From contig OV884009.1 of the NCBI GenBank assembly GCA_930367205.1, positions 32,249,841-32,313,840 of the forward strand: a stretch of 64,000 nucleotides of DNA, read 5' to 3'. Both the position numbers and the translations under genes were made by a program. Positions within the stretch are counted from its first letter, which is position 1; each line of letters starts with the position of its first letter. Positions 24,754 through 35,629 of the stretch are shown here, piece after piece. The DNA comes from Acanthosoma haemorrhoidale (taxonomy: Eukaryota > Arthropoda > Insecta > Hemiptera > Acanthosomatidae). The notes under the pieces are model-generated. The model worked only from the letters and a program-made list of their open reading frames with translations, was not told the DNA's origin and did not search any database.

Positions 24754-25079
24754 TATAAAAAAAAAAAACTTTATCATGATAAAATTACAATCAGCCTTAT
24801 TGGGCAATAAGTAATTGTGATAAATGTTCTCATTCATATTTACAATCATTCATACAGTATTTACAAACAGCCCAAAGACCCCCTAAATCCACATGGTTGT
24901 CACCTCCCTCACATGCGAAAAGAAAGTCCCCTACGCTCCTCCGTCAGCCACGTCACCGGATACGAGCGAATGGAGGCTGCCCAAAAGTGAGAGCCACAGA
25001 CGCTCAGGACATGATTGGAGAAACAGGCCGTTGCCAGGACTCCCACCATCACGTTTTCATTGCAGGTCACGACACAATT
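24754..25079 (-). mobile_element. J1 3' copy with target-site duplication
   Basis: This copy consists of 3' UTR sequence and lies on the minus strand. Flanks ACAATTACATTGAAA (24739-24753) and ACAATTACGTTAAAA (25080-25094) form a 15-bp duplication with two mismatches. The 5' truncation is at the GGTCACGA word near the family stop codon. The overlapping frames 24893-25141 and 24897-25232 are read antisense to it and are not genes. Confidence 0.85.
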
Positions 25080-25094
25080 ACAATTACGTTAAAA

Positions 25095-26968
25095 GTGATC
25101 AAAAATACTTTTTACACACCATTTTTCACCATCACATTTAATGTCATTTCACTTGTTTGGTCATTTATTTCGTTTGTATATACATCTTTAAAAAAATATT
25201 GTAAGAATACCTTGGATAAACTAGTTTTTTGAACAGTTTAAAAATACCCAAATGGAAACAGGGATGAGTTAGAGGTTCGAAAACTTTCTGCAATGAAATA
25301 AATAATAATATAAATGAATTAGAAACCTTTGATTCTCATGAAAGCCATTCATTCCTAACGTTTCCATTAGGATGTTTCTATGCAGTCACCGGAGCGTGAG
25401 AAACATTAAAAAATAACACCGGTTCCAATGATGACTGAACCAAACAAACAATTCACTTTTCCCAGACCAAATTGCCTTAAAAAATACTCAATGGCAATAG
25501 AAATTCTAAGAAGAGTGATGTTGCACTTCCATTCGGGGGAATATCATTCCAGGTTCATTCATTGCTGAGGCCTCAGGTCGATTTAAAAAGTCCCGGATGA
25601 CGGGTACCCCGACATTTCTGTCATTTGATTTAATACTGATTCCGGCGTTAAGTGGGTTCGGTCTGTGGAGTGCGCAATCCCCCCCCCCCCCCCGGCCTCA
25701 TCACCGAGTCATTGTTTTTGCAAAAACTTTCACGTTCCGCTATGCGTTATGACATTTCCGGGCCAATGACTTCTCTTAAAGTAAAAAAAAAAAACGTTTC
25801 TCGCTACAGATCATTGTACTGAATTGAATAGACAATGAATGGTTGCCGAGGCCGAAGGGAGAGGTTCTACTTCCAGTCAGGTACGGGGAAAATATCTGTA
25901 CGTAGGCTGATTTTAAGCTCAGATAAGACAATTTTTATCATCAATTCACGCTGAATTAATTCACGTATTTACATGATTCCGGTATTCCTTATCATGCTAT
26001 TGTGTATTGATATATTTTAATAATATAATATATTTACAAAATTTTCTAATATTAGGAAAACTTACTCAATACAGAAAACCAACTTTTTTAAAAATTCAAT
26101 ATAAATTAAAATGTTTAAGGACATCATAATCTCATTAATTACCTGTGTATGCATGTACATGATATGTTTCATATGGTATTGTTTGAGTACACAAAATATT
26201 TTTAATTTATAATATTACATAGATTGTAGATCCATACTAAAAAAGAAAAATATAATTTAAAAACAAATGTTTTGTTATTTTTCTCAATCTTTGCAGTAAT
26301 AACAATCTTGTATTAATGGGTTTTCCAAATCTATTGTTTTATATGATTCAGTTTGAGAACGGACAAATTCTTGAATTGTGGGAACTTGCATTTCGTTGAG
26401 CATTTTGGTTATTTCGTGCAGTGAGGGTAGTTGTTGATGATTTGCATTCCTTGGTTTTGGAACCATTCAAGTTTTTTGGTTTTACAAGTGGTACTCGATT
26501 CTGGTGAACCAGAGGTTACGAGTGAGCAGATAATTGTTTTGTTGTAAAGTACAGGGTTGTTTCTGGCCAATAGCAGGAGTACCACAAAAAAAAAAAAGTT
26601 TACACTTTTAAAAATGCTAATTAAAATTTCTGATTTTTTCTTAAAGGACACATATATATAAATATATTTTAACGTCAGTATTTTAACTATTAACAATTTT
26701 CATGTATGGAAGGTGATTTTCGGTTGTGAGCGAGATGGTAATAAAATTATTTAGGTAAAAAATACCTAAATCTTGATAAGAAATACCTTTTGTGTTATAT
26801 AATCTCGATGATTCTGTGATTATTAGTCACAAAAGTAAAATATTCTCTGAGGGTCAAGTTTTTCGTGTATATTAGTTACCATTTCACTGGTCTGTTTTAG
26901 AACGTACTTTAAATGGCCAAATAAAATTTTCGTGTATAAATTGTGAAATTCTTGTCATTATTTAGCTG
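25095..26968. other. No recognised gene
   Basis: A C run of about 14 lies near 25679-25693. The short repeat at 25840-25890 (ttgccgaggccgaagggaga) recurs at 4035-4105. Small minus frames at 26284-26696 lack motifs. Confidence 0.4.
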
Positions 26969-27042
26969 TTGGATCATCTCATTGCTCTAAATCATCCCTT
27001 ATTTCACAATTTTAATGCACTGTATTTTGATTTGTTATTACA

Positions 27043-27174
27043 GAGGAAACATTGCTGTTCGCAGCAAACGATATGTAGCAAGCAATTAGGAAGCATGAGC
27101 TCTGTAAGTACTTTGGTTGATGACGGAACTTCTCGTGCTTACAAGGAATCGAACGAATGGGCACATGACAGGGT
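27043..27174 (+). CDS. Possible host exon (weak)
   Basis: This stretch is preceded by a good 3' splice signal (TTTGATTTGTTATTACAG). It is followed by two strong donor-like sites: TCT|GTAAGTAC at 27097 and CAGG|GTAAGA near 27174. The frame through it is open: RKHCCSQQTICSKQLG, then DDGTSRAYKESNEWAHD. I recognise no domain or protein family, and no neighbouring exon is evident. The open frame actually extends from 26969 to 27274. It could equally be a chance frame or part of an unrecognised repeat. Confidence 0.2.
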
Positions 27175-27299
27175 AAGATGGGATCTGTCAATCTACAGGA
27201 AGCATCCCATTTGGATAAATGGATCATACGAATCATCTTTTCAATGGCCCGAAGATACAATGCCGGAAGTGTGAACATTAGCATTTATTGGCTAACATA

Positions 27300-29720
27300 A
27301 CAACAATACTTTACATATCACAGATTCATTCCTCACACTTCTTTTTTTCGGGCTTCAAGTATCCTTTTCGTTAATTGGTTGTCATGCCCTAAAAAAAAAT
27401 TATTCTGTAAGTTGGATTTTTGACAAGCGTCAAAAATTAAACTTATAATACTAACAAAAACATTGAGCATTTATTATTAATATCTCTGAGAATATAATTT
27501 GCATGAAAAATTCCTATTTCATGGTTATATTATTCATTCGAAAAATTCATAACGTAAGCTACAACACTCGTTGAATCAAAAATGCTTCACGTATGTTAAG
27601 ATGTAATTTAAACGGGTTAAAATGTTGTAAATTAGATGTTAACGCGTTCTTGGCCTAGCCATTTTGTGAAGTAGGGTTCCCCGTATTTTTGCAGTCCATA
27701 GCCCGTACATGCGGGTCCCATAAAGTACTCCTGAACCACTTGTGTTCCAACTTGAACCGCAGTAAATTCATTTACCGGTGAAAATTATTATGTTAAAAAA
27801 TTAAAGGAGCATTTAATACTGGGATTTCTCAGCTTAAATAGAATGTACACTTCCTTGCCGATCCTATGTCTCACGATTCATTTTTTTTATTTTTATAAAT
27901 TGTACACCGTGCAGTCTTTTTGCTTTTCCATAACCTTCCCATACCCAACATCTTCGAAACACTTGGGGTTGGAACCTAGGATACAACCATTATTTATGGA
28001 TGTTTTAATGTACTAATTCTTTTGCGTTTTATAGAAAAATAAGACTCCACAGAATACCAATTTGAAATTCGTCTGTTATTTTACATTCTTTTCTATTACT
28101 GACTTCGATCTGTTCAATTTTTCAAAATGTTAAGTGTTCTTTAATAAATCCGACAGTACAAACACGTAAGGGGGGGGGGCGTTTCGGGGAGTATATGAGT
28201 AGTATTTGTCAAGAGAAATATTGTAAAAACAATAAACAAATTATAATTAAACATCAATATTCAGAATAAAAAACAAGGTATTAGAGTCAACTATACCTTT
28301 AATTAATCATACACTGTACCAATCTATATGCGTATTCAAGCTCTTTTTCTGAGGTCAGGATTTACCCCTAGACGATAAATTATTAAATATGGTTTTATTG
28401 TTTCTGTCGAGTCCTGTCAAGCCTTAGTCACACTTGGGACGAAGAGAGTATTGACACGATTTAAAAAAAAAAATTACTTATCGACAATTCGTAGATAAAA
28501 ATATGTAATTAAAAAAAAAACAAGTCAATATTTACAAATTTCGAAAACATTCCCATATCAGTTGTAGTGAATAATGAGAGTCAACAAGTTAGAATTTATA
28601 TTATTTACTAAGAAAAGTAGTAGCTAAACAAAACTATGTGTTTTTTCCAAGCTGGCTCCTTTACGGTTTGTCTCTTTGACTGCCTGTCTGTTCATTTATT
28701 TGTACTCTACCACATTAAATAAGGCATCAAAACCCTGAACAATTATATGTAATTTGTGTTTTGTCTTTTCGAACTATATTTATAAAAAATGCGTTTGAAA
28801 TGTTGATCGAGTCTTGTAATGAAATCTTTAATTGTCTAGCGCACTATGTCAGATTTGAATTGTTTTGTTTTTTAATTTCAACTTCATTTATATCAGGAGG
28901 GGATCATTATTGATTGGCAAGCTCGTTTAATAGATGTACCCCACCAATTAAAGTACCGAGGCTATGAAAAATTACCTTTAATGGCAGCTGCTGAGAGGGA
29001 TTAATCTACCGTTTAAAGGGAATTTAGTCAAATTTTCCCTGAGGTGAGAGGCAGCCTGAGGGGTGGGGGGTTGGCTGGGGGTGCATTTCCCGAGGGATTC
29101 AATCAATTATTGAGCCTTCTTGCTAATTAGTCAGACTAACTCCGTTAACCTCCCCTACCAATTTAATTGGCTACATTTATTCCGAGTCCTTTTTCTTACT
29201 GACGGCTTGAAGAAGTGGTTGGTTATCTACACCGCTTTTCCGACAGCTTCTTCCACTCGGTGTAATCAACTGATCACCAGCTCTCTTGCAAAGGCGGGGA
29301 AATGTTTTTTCATTTAGCCTGTAAAACTTTTCCCTTGCGATTTACATTAATGATATTCCTTTTCTTCGCTTCTGCTGAGTTTTACCGCACCGCATGATGC
29401 CGCTAGCGCCGGGGCGTATTCACATCTATGCATACATTACGAAAAAAAAAAAAAAATGTCTGCAGCGGGGTCCAGGGTATTCGTTGCGGTTTTCCTCCCA
29501 CTTTGCTGTTAAGTAATTTTCAGAAAAGAGCAACTATATAATTAAGAATTGACTAATGAATCAATAGAGTATCACAGGTCTCCAAATTATGCTACAGATT
29601 AAACTTTATTGGTACAACAATTGTAAAACAAATATTCATACATGCATGGCGTAACACATCATGAAGAGACATGTTGAGTGAGGTGAGCACTTAGTTATCT
29701 CTCTGTGTTAATTCGATTTT
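27300..29720. other. No recognised feature
   Basis: AT-rich sequence with a G run of about 9 at 28171-28179. The frame 29120-29317 lacks a motif. I see no shared repeat. Confidence 0.45.
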
Positions 29721-29726
29721 GCAACT

Positions 29727-29870
29727 TTTTTTTTTTTTTTCAAGAAGCTACTCATTTACCCTCATGAGATTGACTTAACCCCGAGTAGACCCCCTGGATC
29801 CTTGGCAAGGAATGGAACCCGGGCCTCTTTCTTTTCAAAATTTCACACTGGCCAACCCGTTTTCAATTAT
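29727..29870 (-). repeat. SINE-B with poly(A) tail
   Basis: On the minus strand: a box-B-like CCCGGGTTCCATTCC, then GGGTCTACTCGGGGTTAAG, then AAATGAGTAGCTTCTTG and a run of about 14-16 A (T on the plus strand at 29726-29740). The box B plus A-tail layout is that of a tRNA-derived SINE. Related copies lie at 1185-1330, 13185-13345, 31940-31995 and 32840-32985. Confidence 0.6.
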
Positions 29871-31604
29871 TTCAGTTCTGTTTCTCACACTCAAGCACAG
29901 TTATCACTGAATATACATTCACAATTTAAGATAATTTTCGCGACCGAAACGGTAATATATGAATAAATTAAAGGCAGTGGAAGTACGATTAGCTGTACCT
30001 TTTAGAAAGTAAAAATTTAACATGGTCACTTTTTTTCACATACTCCTTATATCAAACAAAATACATGGAGCGTAGCCCATTGCATAAAGTCTTCGTTAGA
30101 TTTGACCATTTTTACAGCCACTATCGTAGAGTTGTAGGACAAAGGCTGTGTAGCCGAGCAACGGAAAATAATTGTTAAGTAATTGGACGATAATTTCCAC
30201 ACTCCACGTTGAATACCGACCCGAACATTTGCTCAGGTATTTACCTAACACCTAGTGGGACCGAGAAGGCTTTGACCACCTTGCCTAAGTTCCAGATTTT
30301 ACGACGAACAAAACAAGCGACCTCCTGTACCTCAGGTAAAATGAAGCAGCTATTTAAACTCTGTAGAACACTAGAGATTCATCACACCTACTGTCTCTAA
30401 TATTTTGCAGTCACTATTCCTGCCTTTAAGCCTTTAGTGTTTGTTTTTTGTTTTGAAATCAGTAATCGATGTTTGTATTGTACTCGGGGTGGAAACGTCC
30501 GTTTAATTTAGAAATTACAAAGAAAAAAATATCAATCTTTAAGAAAATAAAAACAAAATGGCAGGGGCACTCACCTACGTTTATAGCGCTCTTAGTAATT
30601 CTACTTATGGTAATATTATGTTCGTGCTGAAGTATACATATTTCGGTTATGAATGAGCTACTTATGGATTTATCGGGGACGTCTCAGCCATGAGAAGAGT
30701 CCCTCCAAAGAACGAGCTAAGAACGTAAAGGTGTTATTTCGTTACCCTCAGACTTTGGAGCAATTAGGCTTTTCAGAAGTTTCCTCTCACTGCATTGCGG
30801 ACTTCCATACAATGATAAAACATTCAAATATAAAGTGTTATTTTTTTCTCTTTTTGTTCCCGTTTCTTTTTCACTAAAAGAGGAATCGATTTAATTAAAA
30901 AGCATGCTGCTAAGGATAAAAAAAAAAAAAAGTTGAGCGCAGCTTAAGGGTACGATATGCCCATAATTTTTTTAAATGAAAACAATGGTCCCAGACCTGC
31001 CTTGTGTGTGGGGGGGGGAGAGGTTTTTAATCCGAAACAAGGGGAGACCTGCTTCGGAACCTAGGTCTTAGCCTGCTAATTATTCAAGGGGAAAGGGGGT
31101 GGAGTGTGCTTGGAGGAGGGTGTGTGGATCCAAGTCCGGCATGTGTGTGAGTGCTCTACGAGGGTTATATCAGTGGGGCTAATGAAAAAAAAAAAAAAAA
31201 AAAAAAAAAAGATTGACGTTAGCAAACATTCTTCTCGGCCCTCGTCAATTATTAAAATAATCACATTGTGTTCCTTCCAACTCCGGGCTAAGATTAACAA
31301 ATATAACAATGTTTGCTTTTAGACTTCTCGCAGAAGGCATAGTCCACACTTCCTTCCGACCGTGTACGAATAAAAACGAAAGGGGTATTGACTTTCTCTT
31401 TCTCTACCTTTTCATTTCATTTTTCGAAAACACTTATGTTTTTATTAATTTATTCGGGGCCGGGAGTAGGCTTGCTCTTTGTAAGCATTCCTTCCAGCAA
31501 ATAAGTAAGTGTTCATTAAAAACAGGAATTGTGTATCGCTATTCTAAAAAGAACATACTTGAACATGTAAAAACGAAATTGATCCATGTTATATTACTTC
31601 ATAA
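29871..31604. other. No recognised gene; long A run
   Basis: A run of about 27 A lies at 31184-31210, flanked by unrelated sequence, with a G run of about 9 near 31010. The frames at 30209-30400, 30653-30877 and 31309-31650 show no domain. The lysine and phenylalanine stretches in the frames at 31076-31322 are translations of the A run. Confidence 0.4.
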
Positions 31605-31659
31605 AAAGGCCAACCGGGAGGTTGTCACCGTAGTTGGTAGGTGCCACTGAGGTTTTACT
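31605..31659 (-). repeat. Repeat flanking SINE-B, interrupted by J1
   Basis: GAGGTTGTCACCGTAGTTGG and the following GTAGGTGCCACTGAGG resemble 1095-1130. There the same words lie next to a SINE-B copy. Here the SINE-B remainder is at 31940-31995, after the J1 insertion, so the two parts were once contiguous. Confidence 0.4.
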
Positions 31660-31671
31660 GGATTTGTTATT

Positions 31672-31927
31672 TTATTTTTTTTTTTTTAATAACAATTTTT
31701 ATTAAGATAAAATTACAATCTGCCTTTCATTAGGCAATAAGTAATTGAGATAAATGTTATCATTCATAAAATATTTACAAACAGCCCAGAGGCCCCCCAA
31801 GTCCACAAGGTTGTCACCTCCCTCGCATGCGAAGGAGGAAGCGGAGTCTTGGGAAGTCCCCCGCGCTCCTACGTCAGCCGCGTCACCGGATACCGGCCTG
31901 TTTGTCTAGGGGTATGATTCTCGCTTC
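31672..31927 (-). mobile_element. J1-tRNA(Pro) chimeric retrocopy with exact TSD
   Basis: The insert lies between two identical 12-bp words, GGATTTGTTATT, at 31660-31671 and 31928-31939. On the minus strand it starts with the reverse complement of a tRNA-Pro 5' half. It continues into the J1 3' UTR from GTATCCGGTGACGCGGC to TTAATAAAAATTGTTATT, and ends in about 13 A (T at 31675-31687). All parts lie inside the duplication, which indicates a single retrotransposition event. The J1 part is truncated at the same place as the copy at 61298-61510. Confidence 0.85.
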
Positions 31928-31929
31928 GG
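31895..31929 (+). tRNA. tRNA-Pro 5' half (fragment, not a gene)
   Basis: The 35 bases start GGCCTGTTT and contain GTCTAGGGGTATGATT, then CTCGCTTCGG. This is the characteristic D-arm and anticodon arm of animal tRNA-Pro, with anticodon CGG at the very end (31927-31929). The variable loop, T arm and acceptor 3' strand are absent. It lies antisense to the J1 sequence it is fused to. The last GG overlaps the target-site duplication, so the true end may be 2 bases shorter. It cannot yield a tRNA. Confidence 0.75.
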
Positions 31930-31939
31930 ATTTGTTATT

Positions 31940-31995
31940 ATAGCAGCCACTCATCCTCACGAACCTGAGTGGATCCGTTCCAAGCCCGAAGAAAA
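31940..31995 (-). repeat. SINE-B remainder
   Basis: On the minus strand, GGAACGGATCCACTCAGGTT then CGTGAGGATGAGTGGCTGC matches the SINE-B 3' region. The J1-tRNA chimera sits immediately on its tail side. Confidence 0.45.
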
Positions 31996-32838
31996 AATAG
32001 ATTCGAATGGGTATTGTATGAAAACTTAAACGGTGGACTCAGAATCCTTACAAACAAGTCAACGAGCTATAGCTATTTTATGGAAGGAATGATGAAATGT
32101 GTTATCTCGTACGTTACACAGGCCAACAGGCCTTTTGGTGCCGGCGTATTTGGAGCTGATTTCATATATGTCATTAGTTTTTGCCTAGGAGCTCAAATTT
32201 CTAAGATATAACATTGAAATATACGTTACACTATTTTAAGTTGAATCCATAGATCAAATATGAAAACTGAACTTTTTATTATTATATTATACAAATATTA
32301 TTATATATAAAGATACAGGTAAAAGTCATATATGAAACCAACTAGTCACTGAACACTTCGGAAGCTTCTTTTTCGAGACTTTCTTGAATGCATTATTGAA
32401 CAGTACCTTTTTAAACTCCAGCAGCAATCTGCACGTATTCCATATTTCTTGGTAGTTTTTGTATCCTTGTGAAATCTTTCACATTGCTCCTTACTGGTGT
32501 CTCCTAAAGTTTCAGGAAAACTGTGTAAATAGTGCACCTTAATACTCATGTTACACCCAAGGGATTTGAAACGCCAAACTTGCCTTTGTCCAGAAACTTT
32601 CCGTTAACTGTAACAAATAGAATGATGTCCAGGCTTTTCGCTCAGCCTCTTACATCGAATTTACGAAACCATCCTTAAAGCGATGTCTTATTTGTGTGCC
32701 GTCAAATATTCCTGCTTTAATTTGTCCATACTCAACTGAGGTTCGTACACGTTTCGTTCGTATCAAGAGCCTTTACAAACTACTTCATAAGGCCCAGCTT
32801 TATACTCGTATAAGCTTTGTTTCATAAGAAATTGAAGA
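31996..32838. other. No recognised feature
   Basis: The frames at 31969-32211 and 32346-32549 carry no recognisable domain. Confidence 0.4.
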
Positions 32839-32839
32839 A

Positions 32840-32985
32840 TTCCCTGGCATGAGCTAAGATAGAGGCCGGTTAACAGGCTGATCCCAGGTTCAATTCTCGA
32901 TTCCAGCAGCGATTTTTTGTTTGAGGGATTGGTCTCTTCGGGGTCTAGTCCGCTTCGTATAAATGAATGAGTAAGGAGTGAAATA
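32840..32985 (+). repeat. SINE-B-like repeat, plus strand
   Basis: A box-B-like word CCCAGGTTCAATTCTCG lies near 32882. It is followed by GGTCTCTTCGGGGTC and AAATGAATGAGTAAGGAG, matching in order the tail of 29727-29870. A weak A-box-like stretch (gagctaagatagagg) precedes it. Confidence 0.5.
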
Positions 32986-34740
32986 GTGAATCCGTTTTAG
33001 AAAACCGAAATTAAGGTTGAGAGGTTCCGAACCACAGCCTAAGTGTTATGAGGTATTGAGCTATGGATATAATATAATTAATTGAAACAAAACTACATAC
33101 GTAAGACACAGTGACGGAAAAAACCCACACAAACGCTGACCACGTCGCCTCACCAGAACCTGTTATGTTTTGTTCTGTTCGTCCAGTTATTGTAAAAGTA
33201 AAAATACATATGAGACTACACATACTTGTACTGCAAGGAGTTTGGAAGTGTTATGAGCTATCAAATCGGATTGTGGTAATACGAACTTTGAAAACAGGTG
33301 ATCCTGTTTTGAGTACAATCATCTTTCGGTAACAAAATGAGTGAACTGGTCAAAAAACAGTATCTGCTTATCAGGTGATCATAGAGAGCTGTCATGGAAC
33401 AGGTTTTGAGAGTATTATTAGATTCATAATAAAATCAAAAAAAAAATCATATGAGATGAAAGGAAGATAGAAAGACCCCAATATTTTCCTTTGAGAACTT
33501 GTAGGAAACACTCGTGAACTTATAAAAAATACAAATCATGAAGATTATAATAAAAACATATTTTATGGAGACAGTGTAACACATAATTTTTTTTATACTT
33601 CATATAATAGTCACATGAGGTCAGGGCTCTGGAATAAAAATGGCTCTTATCAGTTTGATCTTCAAGATACACAACTCCTACCTCTTTTGAAAATATAACT
33701 GATCTGATCAGGGGAATAATTCTGGTTTGTAGACAATAAGGAATGCAGCTAGGGCTGTCAAACATGACTAATATCTACACTTCCCCAAGGCGTAGAACAT
33801 TAAATAAAAAATATTCAGATAATGTCTATTTATTTATAGATAGGGCTATATGCCGGCTGGAAGGTTCATAGAAAAAGTGGAATCCATTCAATGGCTGTCA
33901 GATGGCCGATAATTTACTGGGCTCTGTTCAATCCTCGGGCCTGTGTCACGAATAATGGACTAACAGCTTCCCCTTGGACTGCACCCGATATTTATAAAGG
34001 TACCGTCTCCCAATGCGACTGCGGTGGTTTCCATTTTTTTTTGCCCGGGTGGCCTACCTGAACCGTGGGAGATGTCAGATATTGAATATTTTAGAGTTTT
34101 ATTTACGAGCCTTTTTTAACTGTTCAGCAGGTGTCCCCTCCTCCCGGCCCGGTACTTGCGTCCTTTGGTCAAATCATAACCAGTTTTCGTTCAACCGCTC
34201 GGCTGACAGGGGGGGGGGGGGGGCGCTCGTCTCCGATCCACCGCAAATCATCTATTTATGTTTTTCCCGTGTAAACTTTCAGCCTAACTGATTTATTATT
34301 TATCAACATGTTTAGCTCAGACAGTTGAGCCAAGTTGTTGACGTTAATATACCTCATCCATACATAAATTACATTTCGTAAAGTACACCCAACTAAGATG
34401 TGGAAACATATTACCAACTCAAATTGTAAGTATGCACTTTTTTTTTCTTCAAATAAATTATCCATCTTCGAAAATCGATAAAAATAAAATCGAAATCGAA
34501 AAAATCGAAACATCATCAAGTCTTCATTGCAGTAGACATTAAACAATAATAAAAAAAAAAGCTATTCCCTGATGGGTGAGCTTTGTTTACATTAATTTAT
34601 AAAATTTGTGGTTATGATTTTTTAAATATTTCGAATATACTCAGCTCCTGGTTAGTATATATCAGCCACTAATGATTAGGCATTAGAATCACTTTTACAG
34701 CTTTGCCGAACCCTCTAATTGTGTGACATCACTTTTTAAT
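32986..34740. other. No recognised gene; long G run
   Basis: A G run of about 15 lies at 34209-34223. The segment 34555-34640 (AAATTTGTGGTTAT) belongs to the dispersed repeat R3, also seen near 43370 and 56085. The frames at 33011-33765 and 34013-34546 have no domain. Confidence 0.4.
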
Positions 34741-34743
34741 ATA

Positions 34744-35622
34744 AAGAGTGTCCCAGAATTAGCGCAAGATTTGAATTTACCGCCATTTGTGCAGTAAAGT
34801 GCTGGAAACCCTAAAAAAACCATTTGACAGCTGACAGTTTAGGGTTAGTAAAAATGGAGTGTAACACGATAAAAAAACGTGTCTTTATTGTTGAACATTA
34901 TCTCAAAAATAATGAACGTTTGACGGCCGCAGTTCGAAAATTTCATACAAAATATGGTCGGAATAGTGTTTTGATTTTATCAACTGTGAAGAGATTAATT
35001 AAAAAAATTAGGGAGACTGGATCAGTTGGAGACACTAAACACACTGGTTGTCAAAAACAAGCTGTTTAAATGTCAATATCGAAGCAGTGCGTGAGAGTGT
35101 TGTTGAAAATCTAGGAACAACAATTCGGCGTCGTAAACACAGTTCTTTGTGCCGAAATTGGGTGATATTGATATGGGCAATACGTGATTCAAAAAGATGG
35201 TGCCACATGCCATACAGCCCATGAAAAAATTCAAATACTGCATGAGACATTTCCAGGTCGTGTACTCTCTCGTTTCGGTGATTGGCTCCCTAGATTGTGT
35301 GATTTAACACCTTTAGATTTCTTTTCATGGGGTTATTTCAAGTCATAGGTGTATGCCAACAAGCCCACACCCACCCGTGCATTAAAAGAAGAAATTCAAC
35401 GCTGGATCAACAAAATTCAACCACATTTATGCCAAATGGTCATGGAAAATTTAGACAAAAGAGTGCGTATGTGCCAGCAAAGTCGTGGAGGCCATTTGCC
35501 CGATGTGTTATTCCATAAATAACGCTATCCTATTTACTTTATAATTAAAAAAAAAATAACAACAAAAATACTAAAAACTTTTCTACTTAAATCAAATCTT
35601 GCGTTAATTCTGGGACAGCCTA
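34744..35622 (+). mobile_element. Mariner-like DNA transposon, internally deleted, copy 2
   Basis: The left inverted repeat begins AAGAGTGTCCCAGAATTA at 34744. The right one ends TTAATTCTGGGACAGCCTA at 35622. TA dinucleotides flank it (34742-34743 and 35623-35624). At about 879 bp it shares its internal deletion junction with copy 1, 30 kb away. Confidence 0.87.
34854..35522 (+). pseudogene. Mariner-like transposase, internally deleted
   Basis: It starts at MECNTIKKRVFIVEHYLK, aligned with copies 1 and 3. The helix-turn-helix part is kept (VRKFHTKYGRN, STVKRLIKK, GSVGDTKHTG). The run TGTCAAAAACAAGCTGTT is one base off the other copies (tgtcaaaaacaagc versus cgtccaaaaacaagc), and the shift ends the frame at about 35069. 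The jump after TTIRRR to KHSSLC is the same junction as in copy 1. Downstream, in another frame, KDGATCHTAH, then CDLTPLDFFSWGYF, and finally PDVLFHK and the stop at 35520-35522 can be read. The first catalytic Asp region is missing, so it is inactive. Confidence 0.83.
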
Positions 35623-35629
35623 TAGAAGT

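Noticed and set aside
24897..25232. 111-codon frame with a hydrophobic C-terminus
   Set aside because: The first part is J1 UTR read antisense, and the hydrophobic part is T-rich flank.
31076..31322. Poly-lysine and poly-phenylalanine frames
   Set aside because: They are created by the 27-base A run.
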